64,000 nucleotides of DNA from Spongilla lacustris (Eukaryota; Porifera; Demospongiae; Spongillida; Spongillidae): contig OX442425.1 of assembly GCA_949361645.1 (NCBI GenBank), forward strand, positions 1,416,000 through 1,479,999. The letters run 5' to 3'. The first letter of the stretch is position 1. Every line of letters starts with the position of its first letter. Under the pieces are notes generated by a model. It ran no database searches. It was not told where the DNA came from and worked only from the letters and a program-made list of their open reading frames with translations. Shown in pieces: positions 53,881-64,000 of this stretch. A program made the position numbers and the translations under genes.

Positions 53881-54210
53881 GCGGGACTAGCAGCAGGTCA
53901 GGCTGCCAGAGCTACTGAGCTGAGAAAGCATGAAGAAAACGATGCCAAATGCAAGGAGCTAGGGTGGGTTTGTGTCCCCATGGTGGTTGGGATATGGTGC
54001 TTGGGGGACAGAAGCAATGGAGTCTTTGGCACTTCTGGCCTCTCGCCTTGTGACCAGCTCCAACAGGGCTAAGGCTGTGGTCCTAGCGGAGCTATATGGC
54101 AGGCTGAACCTCTGCTTAGTTAGAGCCAACGCTGTAGCCATCCTCTCCAGATGCTTTGTACCAGACCAGTAGTAATGATAAGTAGTAATAATAGGGTGTA
54201 TTTATGTATT
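53881..54210 (+). mobile_element. 5'-truncated non-LTR copy with frameshift
   Basis: Reads 'AGLAAGQAARATELRKHEEN', 'DAKCKELGWVCVP', then shifts frame at 'catggtggttgggata' (about 53980). It continues 'YGAWGTEAMESLALLASRLV' to 'LYGRLNLCLVRANAVAILSR' with a stop near 54170. Only the C-terminal domain is present. Dead copy. Confidence 0.8.
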
Positions 54211-54282
54211 GTGAATATCTATTATCGTGATAAATGTAAAAATAAAAATATAAAAATAAATAAATAAAATAATAATAATAGC

Positions 54283-56440
54283 TCCAGCATTGGCCCGTAC
54301 CAAAATCATGCTGAGACGACCATAGAGGGTGGCCACAGCTCTTGACTTGGTGGAATTAGTCCGGACAGCCAGGCATGATGCCACAGTTGAAAACACCTCA
54401 ATGGCTTCAGCTCCCCATGCACCATAGGTTTCCACCACTAAAGGAATGCACTGCCAGCCTAACTGTTTGCACTTAGCATCATTTTGCAAGTGCTTCCTTT
54501 TCTCTGCAGCTCTAGCAGCCACACCAGATTACATGCCCGCTTCCACAACTAACGATGAATTTAGCGGGGATGTCACACTGATGTCAAATGCTGCAGAAGC
54601 ACTGCCATCCCAGTTGGAGACTAAGATATCAGCTGGTCTAGTATTTGACTTGTCCAGCCCCCAGCCACATCCAACCTCAAGGTGAGCTGATAAAGATGCA
54701 TGGCGAAATGTGCTGAACAATGCATTTCGAAGCATGTTGTGCCTGTTTGTTACATCCCCTCCACAATTGCAGGTTATACAGTGATGACCTAAAGTGTCCA
54801 ATGCTTTGTCAGGACAAAGAGGACAAACTAGAGGATTACCCTCAGGAGATGCCGTGTGGCTAATGCCCAACCACCATCTGATAGCAGTCTGAAACAAATG
54901 TGGTTGTAGGTGTAGGTCTAAACTATCTGATGGTACAACAGTTAACCAGGCAGATACATGTGGGGATGATGTAGAAAGTAACCGTGCTTTATCAGCACAC
55001 AAAGCAGCATCAAAGAGGTCGTTTAACTGAACATCTTCTAGCCTTTCTGACAGTTGTCTCTGAGAAAGGGTATGATCTACAAAATCATTAACAGAGAGGG
55101 GGCACAAATGTGTTGTACTGTGCAATGGCAGAAGCTAAATGGCAGTGAGTAGATATTGCACTGTTAGAATTGCTCAGTGATGCCATGCAAGCAGCTGGTG
55201 AATGGTGTACAAGTGAACGAAGCCCTAACCCACCTCTACACAGACTGAGTTGAGCCTGATGCCAGGCATGATCTGGAGTGTCAACACCTGTACACTTGGA
55301 GAAGAATAGAAGAATGTCAGAGTCGAATTCTTGCAAAGCATTAAAAGCAAGTGAAGGTGGAGTGATTCTGGCAAGATGGGATAGTTTGCAAAACCCAGCG
55401 CATTGGCGCAGTAACGTAAATGCCACATGGGGATCAATGCTTCCTATCTCCTCTAAGCTGGACAGGAGTGCACGAGCTGCAAAATGTTTTTGATTATGAA
55501 CTTATTGCAGAACTCCGCATCACCGACTGGGGCTCCCAAAATCTCAAAATGTGGGATATTGGAGTATGGGATTGAAGGAATAAACATTGATTTGTCTTTA
55601 CCTAATAACTCACATTTCTGTAAGTTCACATGTAAGCCAAGATCTGGCCCCATGCTTTGTATGATATCCAATGCTCTTGACACTGCAGATGTTGTTCCAG
55701 CCAGAATTCCATCATCAAGGTACCAATCTTTCTGCTGTAGTCCTGCACATCCATCATCCTCAGCAATAGCCTTTACTACTCGCTGTAGCACAGGAGAAAA
55801 AAGGAAAGGACCAAGTGGGTCACCTTGCTGAACACCCTGCTGTGATGAGAGTATTCCTAATGGGTGCCACAGACTAGGGTGATGTCTGTAGCACCAAGAA
55901 GCCCAAGTCAACAGCTCAGGGAAATGTTTGGCACATTCATTAAGTAAAGCTTGTCTTGACACTAGGTTAAAGGCATTCCTCATGTCTATCGTAAGAACAG
56001 AAAAATCCTTGTTGGACCAGTGTTCATCAATGCATAACCTTGTGCAATGGATTATTTTTTCAGCTCCACAAGAACATGCCACTCCCTGTTGAAATGGATG
56101 GAAAAAATCAGCAGCTTTATCTCTTATTTTGTAGCATAAACATTTGCTAGTGGGCCTCCTCAAAACCTCCCCTACTGCAATTGGCCGAAAATCTATAAGA
56201 CAGTTTGGCTTGTTCTTAGTAAGTGTAGTCAAGTTACCCCCCGCTAGATATACTGACATTTGTTGAGGAGCTTTCCCTGCAGCCAGTAAGTTCTCACAAC
56301 ATGGCGCAACGTAGCACAAATTGGAGTTGGCAGGGGAACTGCAGCTGCATTTAACAGGTGTTGCACTCATAAACTTGAAGGACCAGCTGCAGTGGCTTTG
56401 GGAAAGGACAGCACTTGCATCCATTCGTATTATGACTATT
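54283..56440 (-). mobile_element. Long 5'-truncated non-LTR copy, RT to near C-terminus
   Basis: Minus strand from about 56440. 'KATAAGPSSL' is followed by a frame change, then 'FRPIAVGEVLRRPTSKCL', motif A 'TIDMRNAFNLVSRQALL', 'GVQQGDPLGPFLFSPVL' and the catalytic 'WYLDDGIL'. Thumb, the 'CPLCPDKALDTLGHHCITC' zinc cluster and 'RPADILVSNWDGSASAAFDI' come next. Frames break near 55480, 55110 and 54525, so it is dead. It ends within 'LVRANAGA' directly at (ATT)n, so the last codons and tail are gone. Its diverged wording (WYLDDG) suggests another subfamily. Confidence 0.85.
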
Positions 56441-56504
56441 ATCTCTGCCGATACGTATATATCCACACATAATAATAATATTTTGCATTTAATGTTGGTC
56501 CCAC

Positions 56505-56550
56505 ACACACAACACACCACACCACAACACACCACACCACAACACACCAC
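56505..56550 (+). repeat. Short CA-rich tandem repeat (about 15 bp unit)
   Basis: 'acaccacaccacaac' repeated about three times. It ends at 'cacacag', a plausible splice acceptor for the next exon. Confidence 0.8.
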
Positions 56551-57096
56551 ACAGGTTGAGCTGAAATTTTCAGACATGGACAGCTGCAGTTGGACCTGGA
56601 GGTGCCACCAGTGAGGGTTGGGGAGGCCTGTGTCTAACAGCAGCCATTGTGGCAACACCGCTGTCTACTGGCCAACCAGTGAGGACTGTGGGCATGTGCT
56701 GGTGGTAGAGTGCATCCCTTCCAGCAAAGATGGAAGGTTTGCCTATGCCACCACTCACCCTGTAGAAGCAACACCCCCATCGTCAGCCATTTCCAGAAGG
56801 CACCTCCAGACGCCCACCCTGTTACCGGCTGGGCAGCTTCGTGTTGTGTCCTACAACATACTGGCTGACGTTTATGCCTCCACAGAGTACGCAGCTCACG
56901 TCCTTTACCATTACTGCAAAAGGGAGGCTCTAGATGGAGAGTATCGGCAGTGTCGCATTGTTAGGGAGCTGCTTGGTTACCATGCCGATGTCATGTGTCT
57001 ACAGGAAGAGTTGGAGCGAGGATGTATGCAGAGTTCATACAACCTTCCCTGGCTCAGGCTGGCTACAGAGGATGTCTGCAGCTGAAAGCAGGAACG

Positions 57097-58020
57097 GTGA
57101 GTATCCAGAAGAATCCAGAAGAATCCAGAAGAATCCAGATATCAGGGTGTTTTTGTATGTGTTAGTGGGAAGAAGAAATCACTGGTGTTCTGCACTTCAA
57201 ATTTGTACTCCTTCTAAAGGCAAACCATCCCTGGATGATGTGGTCAATGAATTTGATCAGGGAGTATGGATCACCTCATTCACTGATCACATTCATTGAC
57301 CAAAGTGCCCATTTGCTTAGAAGTCACTGCATGATAAAAACTACCTGGCAATTGATGATTAAAAGGACCAGAGGTGGAATTTGATATTGTTATATGAGTT
57401 TTGCAAAGGGGCCATGTGTTTTTTCATTATCAATGAATATCCACAACCATTTAAGTTCTGCTTAGCATATTGCATATGTTAATACTAGTATTTGTCATGA
57501 ATGTTACGGCTCATCCTTAATGTGCAACAACGTTCTTGAAAAATGATACCCATGTTTGCTCCATTGAAATGTGCCTTCCTTAATTAAAAGGTGTTGAATG
57601 GAGGTACGTGTCATCCAGGTTATGAATGCTGTTTTGTAAGCAGCAAAGTGTCCTTCATAACTTAGTGATATTAGTTGTTATCAGGAATATTAGTTTCAGA
57701 GGGGTTAAATAAGTAACCTCTGATGGTGACTAGTCAGTATCCTCTGGAGGTAAAGTAGGAAGAGATACATGTAGCTTCTTAACCCACTAACAGTAACGAC
57801 AAAAATGGTCACTAGTGTCCATGGCTGGTGCCAGCTAATATTACACCCAATAGAAAAGCTGAGATATGCATAAGAAATATCCAAGACCCCTAAAATGTAC
57901 CATCACTATTACTAGAAAAGGTTATACCTCCTATGGGCTGGAAGGGTCTTTATAGGCTACCGTTAATTGGTTCAATAAGAACTGCATTACGGTTTGTACC
58001 ATGTTGCATTTCTCTTGCAG
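57097..58020 (+). other. Intron of the PDE12-like pseudogene
   Basis: 924 bases from gtgagt to ttgcag, with phase matching across ('LKAGT' then 'VPEGEAVFYN'). It is long compared with the other introns in this window. A short 'agaatccaga' repeat (four units, about 57104-57140) lies near the start. No other gene is seen inside. Confidence 0.75.
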
Positions 58021-58547
58021 GTCCCTGAAGGAGAAGCAGTGTTTTACAACATTTTGAAATTCGAGCTTGTAAGCAATGACTTTGCTTCTCTGAGCAAATT
58101 CCTCCAGACTGATTCGTCCTGTGCAGACTTGCGTGTGGCTCTTGAAAAGGCTCCTATCATTCAAGAAGAGCTAACATCAAAGCACACTATTGTTCAGCTT
58201 GTAGTTCTGCGTTGCCTGGATGCACCAGATCGCTTCCTGTGTGTGGCCAACACACACCTCTACTTTCACACAGATGGTGATCACATCAGGCTGCTGCAGA
58301 CTGAGCTCTCTCTGCGCTACCTGAAGAAAGCCTTGGGAAACTTGGCACTGCGGTTCCAGAACGGGACCTTGCACCCGGACATTCAACAGCTGCCCGTGCA
58401 CTGCTGCCTACCAACTGATGGCACAAGGGAGTGTAGCAAAGGACCACATAGATTGGACCAAGCATAGACTTCCTCCATCTCTATATCCAAAGTGCACATG
58501 TGGATTGGTGGGAGGCATCAGACAACCACAAGAGCTGAGGTGTGCAG

Positions 58548-58737
58548 ATGAAGATGGAGGTGTAGTTGTAGGTATAGGTGTAGATGGAGGTGTAGTTGTA
58601 GATGGAGGTGTAGTTGTAGATGGAGGTGTAGGTGTAGATGGAGGTGTAGTTGTAGATGGAGGTGTAGGTGTAGATGGAGGTGTAGGTGTAGATGGAGATG
58701 TAGTTGTAGATGGAGGTGTAGGTGTAGATGGAGGAGT
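58548..58737 (+). repeat. 18-bp coding minisatellite (about 10 units)
   Basis: The unit gatggaggtgtagttgta and its gatggaggtgtaggtgta variant encode DGGVVV or DGGVGV in the PDE12-like frame. The array keeps the frame and sits in a loop that is short and variable in PDE12 proteins, between the 'DHIDW' and 'FQSACG' segments. Minus-strand frames through it encode His/Leu or Tyr/Thr cycles and are artefacts. Confidence 0.9.
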
Positions 58738-59035
58738 ACCTGGTTGTGCTGACCACTCACTCCATAGTGGGTTCCAAGGTATCCACCTTCAGCAAGACTT
58801 CCATTTCCAGAGTGCCTGTGGGATCCCACCATTCACAAACTACACGGAAACATTTGTGGGAACTTTGGATTACATCTTTGTCGGAACGGACCACCTACAG
58901 GTGACAGCAACTGTGACCTTTCCATCTCTGGAAGAGGTCAGAGAACTGGTTGCCCTGCCCTCTGTCCACTTCCCATCAGACCATGTTGCCTTGGTGTGTG
59001 ATGTGTCATGGAAGTCACCTATTAATAAGTAAATG

Positions 59036-59490
59036 TTTTGCAAATGTGTTGATGTTTTATTAATAATCACAGCTGAGCTCTGAATTGAACCTGTTCTGTA
59101 TATGGAGATCTCGGATATCCTGCATGAATAGATCCTGGCAACTGGTCCTAAATTTGACCACTGACGAAATGATCAAACATTTTATTTATCGTGCAAATTA
59201 GTAATTACCTTAGATCATGATTGAGTGCAGCTGGTAAAATACATGTAATCCATGCATGAAAGATGAATTTACCGGCACTTAATTATGTGTGCTTATGACT
59301 TACATTTTATTGTAGCTGGGACTGCATGTATAATGTTACATTAGCATAGGGGACACACCCACTTTCTGCAGGAATGGTGTAAGACGCGTATAGTATAGCT
59401 TTTAATATTCATACAGGACATATAAACCCCTTTTGCAAACTATTCCCATATCTGTTTACAAGTGCATTCTTTATGCCATGCATTACTTGC
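59036..59490. other. Intergenic, nothing recognised
   Basis: AT-rich flank between the PDE12-like pseudogene and the next retrotransposon fragment. No open frame or known repeat. Confidence 0.5.
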
Positions 59491-59499
59491 CACGGTGAG

Positions 59500-60022
59500 G
59501 AGACAATGTCATCTAGAGTGATGACATCAGCGAGTGCTTTGAAGAGGTTTACTGAAGTAAGCAGGTGGGACATGTACATGTACTGATCAGATGCACTTAC
59601 AGACAAAATGTAGGCTGCTGCTGAGTGGTGTGAAAGGCTACATAGACCCAGCCCACCTCTGCTAAGAGAGAGTTGGGCCTGTTCCCAGGAGTTGCCAAAG
59701 GCATCAGCTGCAGTGCATTCAGCAAAAGCATATCATGAATGTCATTATCAAGCATTTGCAGTGCATCAGCCCTAAGAGAGGGAGGTGTAGAACGAGCAAG
59801 ATGTACCATCGTACAGAAACTGCCGCACTGACAATGCAGAAGCAGTGCCACCTGAGGATCCACAGAACCAACATCCTCCAACATGTGCAGAAGCTCCTGG
59901 GCCTTTACGCGTTTCTGAGATCAGTGCATATTTGGCACAGAAGACAAAGTCACCAATTGGAACACTCAAGATTTCAAAGTTGATTTCTTTCGAAGACTTC
60001 AAATCGCCTTTACTGTACAATT
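59500..60022 (-). mobile_element. Non-LTR fragment (RT thumb), paralogue of 14850-15425
   Basis: Minus-strand reading includes 'EINFEILSVPIGDFVFCAKY', 'MVHLARSTPPSLRADALQML' and 'FNECTAADAFGNSWEQ'-like sequence, in shifted frames. It aligns to 14850-15420 with small deletions and belongs to the segmental duplication. It is interrupted on its upstream side at 60022 by (ATT)n and further copies. Confidence 0.75.
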
Positions 60023-60023
60023 C

Positions 60024-60061
<38 letters not shown>
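60023..60061 (+). repeat. (ATT)n tract at the left edge of the 1.5-kb insertion
   Basis: The tract replaces the short 'acaataatattaatattcat' seen at the empty site in copy 1 (15419-15438). Similar tracts lie at about 60174-60200, 60486-60516 and 61488-61503. Confidence 0.9.
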
Positions 60062-60062
<1 letters not shown>

Positions 60063-60295
60063 ATGTATATACAGATTATACAAATGCAACAATAACCACA
60101 AGTCACAAAACAACATACAAACTCAAATGTATTCCTGATGAGGGCAGGAAAGTCTGCACAAAATAGCCCTCACATTATTATTATTATTATTATTATTATT
60201 AACAAATTATTAAGATTGATGATATATTGGGAAAAAACAAGGTACAGAATACGTAATACATTTAAAAAAAGAAACGTTCATCTTCAAGTTCTACT

Positions 60296-60483
60296 TTACA
60301 ATGGCTGCCTGACAATCATTGCAGAGGGCATTTGCCTCTGCAATGTGATGGCTAATCTTTGGTACAGCTGATTGATGACACACGATTTTGCCTGGCCAGT
60401 GCGACCCGAAATTCTGTCCACAAGAGTGGCAAAAACTGGTCTGCTCTCCAACCCCCATCCACCAAATGTTTCTACTGCCATGG

Positions 60484-60485
<2 letters not shown>
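60296..60485 (-). mobile_element. Truncated non-LTR copy of the diverged subfamily
   Basis: Minus strand 'PMAVETFGGWGLESRPVFAT', 'LVDRISGRTGQAKSCVINQL' and 'YQRLAITLQRQMPSAMIVRQ' nearly equal the C-terminus of the copy at 23064-23898. Bounded by (ATT)n at about 60486-60516. Confidence 0.85.

Positions 60486-60512
<27 letters not shown>

Positions 60513-60548
<36 letters not shown>
60513..60548 (+). repeat. Poly-T run joined to (ATT)n
   Basis: About 30 T follow the ATT repeats; on the minus strand this is a poly-A-like stretch beside the TAA tail of the next copy. Confidence 0.85.
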
Positions 60549-60551
<3 letters not shown>

Positions 60552-61487
60552 TTTAAATTATTATTATTATTTAACACATACATGTATACATATAATATAT
60601 ACAATTTAAACACACAACACAATGTCAAACACATACTCTAGATAGAATGGCCCTGGAGTTGGCTCTTATCAGGGTCAAGTTTAATCTGCCATAGATCATA
60701 TTTGTAGTGACGGACTTAGGCTGCCCCAGTCGGGTGGCTAGTCTTCCGGCAAGTCTGGAGAGACTACGTTGAGCTTCAGGTCCCCAACTTCCATAGGACT
60801 CTACCACCAAAGGGATGCAAACCCAACCTAACTCTCCACATTTTGCATCATTACTGTGGTGCTTCCTCTGTTCTGCCTGCATTGCTGCTGAACTTGGTGT
60901 CACACACGCTACTTGGAGGGTATCTGAATTAAGCGGGGATGTGACACAAAGATCAATTGCAGCAGGCTTGCCCAACTCCCAGTTAGGGATGAGGACATCG
61001 GCAGGACGCGTTTGTCGAGCTTCATGACCCAGACTGCTTCCAGCTTCAAGCTGCGCACCCAAGCCTGCACGCTGACAGAACTCGAAAAGGGTGTCTCGGA
61101 TTCTGTTGTGGCGGGAAACCACATCGGAGCCATTTTTACATGACAGAGCATGGTGACCAAAGTGATCCAAAGAATGGGACATGCATTGGGGACAAAGCTG
61201 ACCTTGACTCACAGGAAGGCCTAACCACCACTTAATGGCAACTTGAAACTCAGAGGGATCAAGATGAAGGTTGAGCCTTGGGGAAGGTGTGACAGATAGC
61301 CAAGCTGAGGAGTGAGGCGAGGAAATTGAAAGTAATCGAGCCCTATCCGGCAGTGAAGCATTAGCAAATAGCTTGGTAAATTGCTGGTCCTCCAATTTAG
61401 CAGATAACAGTTTTTGAGTTAGTTTAGCGGTAGTGATGGAGGTAATGGTGAGCTCATCCATAGTAGATACCGATGCATTGAACATTA
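60549..61487 (-). mobile_element. 5'-truncated non-LTR copy with intact 286-codon frame
   Basis: The frame at 61485-60625 is open throughout: 'AKLTQKLLSAKLEDQQFTKL', zinc cluster 'CPQCMSHSLDHFGHHALSC', 'VVSRHNRIRDTLFEFCQRAG', endonuclease core 'RPADVLIPNWELGKPAAIDL' with 'CVTSPLNS', and the terminus 'YGRLNLTLIRANSRAILSRV'. The full endonuclease domain is present but the RT is lost. A 3' tail of about 75 bases ends in an (AAT)n tract. With the copy at 60296-60485 it forms an insertion absent from the paralogous site at 15430. Confidence 0.88.
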
Positions 61488-62032
61488 TTATTATTATTAT
61501 TATTTTTCATGCTTAGCCTGGTTGTCACAGAATTTTACATAATACTGCCACACCCAATACTTTACCATTGGAGAAGTGGTGTTTGTTGCCAATTCACTGC
61601 AGAGACTCATCACATGTTTCTAAAGTACCTGAACACTGACATTAAAAGTAGAGGTACTGTTTTTTTTTTTTTCTACTGTTGCACTTATTGAGACTTCCAT
61701 TTTGTACATCGTGGTCATTTTTGGAATTTTACTAGTACTCCATGATCCAATAGGTAAATAACCCCCATACCAGCCACATTGAATACAAAGATTGCATGTA
61801 TACATACAGAACAGCCAAGTCGCATGTCAGAGGCTCCATCATATGAAACTGTGGAACTAGGAATGTCCCTCAATCCTCAAATACAGATGTACAGCACTAC
61901 AACAGTGACTGCCATCTTTTGGATGCCAAAACTAACTTGCATGACTACCTGCACACTACAAATGTGTTTTTCTTTATAGTTATTGATTGTAGCTATGGTT
62001 GTTACGCACATGTACAAGACGTTGTAACATAC

Positions 62033-62200
62033 CTGATTTAGAATAAAATGGAAAATCAAGAAATCAGCAACAAATCCATGCATGAAAATTAGCCACAGAG
62101 TAAGGGCACACAGACCAGCCTTGGTGCCTATGTGTGGGACAAGAATTGAGGTACATACTACATAGAGCATTACAATGGAAGGTCCCATGGTGTATAAACT
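62033..62200 (-). CDS. Putative exon of a small membrane protein (copy 2)
   Basis: Translation includes 'MGPSIVMLYVVCTSILVPHI' and 'LWLIFMHGFVADFLIFHFIL', two hydrophobic stretches, ending at a cag|gtatgt donor (boundary near 62033). Frame and length are kept relative to 16045-16213. The family is not recognised and no start or partner exon could be assigned. Confidence 0.35.
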
Positions 62201-62368
62201 GTTGATACAGTCTGGCTGAGTGCTTTGTTACAGGTTATGCTAGGATACAATAAACATTCCCAAAAATTGCTGAACAGACCATCTGAACACTACTTATGAA
62301 TAATTCATCACATGGAGTGATGAAACTTCAAGTGCTATGACTATATACATAGTATGGCATGAGGGGTG

Positions 62369-62512
62369 CCCCTCCCTACCATCATACCCCTCCCTACCAT
62401 CACACCCTCCCTATCATCATACCCCTCCCTACCATCACACCCTCCCTACCATCACACCCTCCCTACCAACACACCCTCCTACCATCACATCATCCCTACC
62501 ATCTCACCCTAC
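62369..62512 (+). repeat. Minisatellite, diverged 16-18 bp units (copy 2)
   Basis: Units of the ccctccctaccatcacac type with frequent one- or two-base deletions, giving 16-, 17- and 18-base versions. Longer than the paralogous array at 16374-16490. Confidence 0.8.
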
Positions 62513-62519
62513 TCTTTCG

Positions 62520-63290
62520 GTACCAGAATTGTACATGCATGCATGTGCAAGTAACAAGTATGTTTTTGTGCCACTCGACTACTGCATAACTTCACTCCAT
62601 AAAACCTGTCAATTGCTGATTACTACTTGTGTTAGTTTCTCCCACATCAAAAATGTGCACACGTAGCATATGACCTGTGGGATGCACTGGTAACAGTTTG
62701 TGTAGAATTTTGATAGTTGTACTACGTGGATCCTTACACATGTATAGTCATACGAAGACGCAGCACTTCGGCGGTTAACTGCAGAAGGCTCTTGCGACGT
62801 GCATCGGCCACTTTGCTATACAAGGAAGTTGATGTGGTGTCATATTTAGTGGGATTTGGATTGGCCATGTACTCAGAAACCAAACAAACACAAGTGGATG
62901 TGGCAGCAAAATTCAGCTAGTTAATAACTGATGTTAACACTTTTACTATTAGCTTTAAATTTGAATTGATAGTAAAATTCATCACATGTTTACTGCACTT
63001 AGCCAACTGAAACAACAATGAAGAGAGGAAATGGGTTTTGCACCTACTAAATGCTCTAAGTACTAAAACCATATACATATTCACGATAACATGTTGGCTA
63101 CCAGGTCTGGTTTGGTATACTGAACCAAGCCAAACAGTAATAAGACCAGGTCTTCACAACTGAGTTATTAATGAAACTTTTGGATAGGATAATACATGCT
63201 TGATGAAAAGCATTGAATGAACTTCTGAGCAACACAAAATAAATGATTGAAAATATGCATCTCATCAGTTTCTACAAGTCCTCTAAACAA
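62520..63290. other. Non-coding stretch downstream of the armadillo-like gene (copy 2)
   Basis: Aligns to 16500-17230 apart from small indels and the short insertion near 62745-62810. No conserved open frame. Confidence 0.45.
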
Positions 63291-63295
63291 TTTCA

Positions 63296-64000
63296 TTATA
63301 ATAATAGCTCCTCCACAATCTGTCGACTATCTGACTTTAGCACCTTCTCAAGTCCAAGACAGGCCACTGCAAGTTTTGCTTTCACTATCACATTAAGGCT
63401 AGGAGGCTGAAGTACTATATGTGAGCCAACCATGTCTACCAGAGATTTTGCCCTCTGGTAGGCCATTGATCCTTTAGGCATGTGCCAAGGAAGACAGGTT
63501 AGGTATTCCAGTAAGCCTTGCTTCACTAGGACTTGTCTCTCCCTCTCTCCCTCAAGAACAACTTGCAGACCTAGCACAACCACTTCCAAACATCTCATGG
63601 AGATGTCACCTTTACACAGTGGCCTCCATTTAGAGCATCTGTACAGCAGCTTCATATATGGCAACATGTCATCCCACTTGTATCCATATACAGTTGATGC
63701 CCACTTGTACAATTGTTTAGAGTCAGCACAAAGAAGGAAATCTTTCAAAAAATCAGATGCTTTAGGAGCGTTAAAGCATTCTTTATTAGCTAAAACCAAC
63801 AAAGAAATAACTATGGAAGCAAAAAACCTGTGTGGTAAGGCATGATTGATAATGTATAGCAAATTAAGAGTAGCCACTGACTTACTTGATAAGGTTGGAG
63901 TCATTTTTTAGACATTCTGCTTGATCCATTCCTTCCAATACTGTTGGTGTGATGCACATGGAGGAAGCACCCATTATTGCATTGATGACATGTGGCTTGA
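63296..64000 (-). CDS. Armadillo-like helical-repeat protein, C-terminal exons (copy 2)
   Basis: The exon at 63886-64000 (cut by the window end) and the exon at 63827-63296 are separated by a 58-base intron (63828-63885; gtaagt..cacag). The intron happens to be open in frame, so a read-through frame exists. The protein matches copy 1 with substitutions such as 'SLSEIDISM' against 'PLCKGDISM', and ends 'LKSDSRQIVEELLL'. Intact as far as visible. Two maintained copies suggest a gene family expanded by segmental duplication. Function unknown. Confidence 0.55.

Larger units (their letters stand above)
56551..59035 (+). pseudogene. PDE12: PDE12-like 2',5'-phosphodiesterase, decayed copy
   Basis: Human PDE12 is a mitochondrial EEP-fold enzyme that degrades 2-5A and trims poly(A). 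Exon A (56551-57096) encodes 'VELKFSDMDSCSWTW', 'YWPTSEDCGHVLVVECIPSS', then the catalytic-domain start 'LRVVSYNILADVYAST' and 'ADVMCLQE'. Exon B (58021-59032) encodes 'FLCVANTHLYFHTDGDHIRL', 'SVAKDHIDW', 'FGxLDYIF'-type 'VGTLDYIFVGT' and 'PSDHVALVCDVSWK'. Lesions: an in-frame TGA at 56612-56614; a two-base insertion near 57003-57011 after CLQE; and around 58395-58417 a frame change with loss of the GDFN catalytic motif. An 18-base in-frame minisatellite adds about 60 residues. No N-terminal transit region is visible. Upstream lies a retrotransposon fragment. A functional parent gene probably exists elsewhere. Confidence 0.85.
61508..64000. repeat. Segmental duplication, copy 2 (matches 15430-18036)
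   Basis: Same orientation and order as copy 1. Differences include loss of the poly-C and roughly 90 bases after it near 61760, a longer minisatellite, an 80-base insertion near 62745-62810 ('acgaagacgcagcacttcgg') and scattered substitutions. Confidence 0.85.

Noticed and set aside
56321..56550. Plus-strand open frame continuous with the PDE12-like exon
   Set aside because: The sequence before about 56440 is the antisense of a retrotransposon RT ('KATAAGPSSL' on the minus strand); the exon more likely begins after 'cacacag' at 56551.
58518..58832. Minus-strand frames of repeating HLHL and YTST residues
   Set aside because: Antisense of the 18-base minisatellite in the PDE12-like pseudogene.

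Overview
This window looks like transposon-dense nuclear DNA from an early-branching animal, most plausibly a sponge, in a draft assembly (200-base N gap at 18037-18236). The case rests on very short spliceosomal introns (about 45-125 bases, GT..AG), a broken 2',5'-phosphodiesterase 12 (PDE12)-like gene, a Ty3/Gypsy retrotransposon, many non-LTR retrotransposon fragments and long AT-rich foldback elements. No prokaryotic operon, tRNA, rRNA or CRISPR array was found. The species assignment is an inference.

Layout. 145-10582 is a giant foldback element (copy A) whose arms consist of degenerate repeats with poly-C/poly-G runs. 10.6-13.7 kb holds a retrotransposon fragment, a 1.1-kb foldback and repeat debris. 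13.7-15.4 kb is a minus-strand retrotransposon fragment in which a 10-codon block has been amplified about 19-fold. 15.4-18.0 kb carries exons of an armadillo-like gene; most of this segment is repeated at 61.5-64.0 kb. 18.5-20.6 kb is a foldback interrupted by a Tc1/mariner-type foldback. 20.6-31.1 kb is a pile-up of about a dozen non-LTR copies joined at (TAA)n tracts. It ends in a near-full-length copy (27143-31092) encoding CXC-type cysteine clusters, a reverse transcriptase and a restriction-like endonuclease.

31.1-31.9 kb is an 830-base foldback, followed by giant element copy B (31924-53809). Copy B differs from A mainly by two nested insertions. One is an 8.0-kb terminal-inverted-repeat element (35683-43708) with a 10-exon gene for a candidate DDE-type transposase and a 3-exon gene for a chromodomain protein. 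The other is a complete Ty3/Gypsy element (47135-52354) with identical LTRs and a GTTC target duplication. 53.8-56.4 kb holds two more non-LTR copies. 56.55-59.03 kb is a PDE12-like pseudogene with a stop codon, a frameshift, loss of the GDFN catalytic motif and an in-frame 18-base minisatellite. The window ends with further non-LTR copies and the second copy of the armadillo-like segment.

How it fits together. Almost everything is mobile DNA. Elements insert into one another in a readable order: foldback into A/T-rich DNA, then the TIR element or Gypsy into a foldback arm, and non-LTR copies into the TAA tails of older copies. The only host-like genes are the two armadillo-like gene copies, a neighbouring hydrophobic exon and the decayed PDE12 copy. 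The strongest candidate for an undescribed system is the 8-kb element that pairs a GDGA / DELH / EKHND transposase with a separate chromodomain protein. All family assignments come from reading translations by eye; no database search was run.
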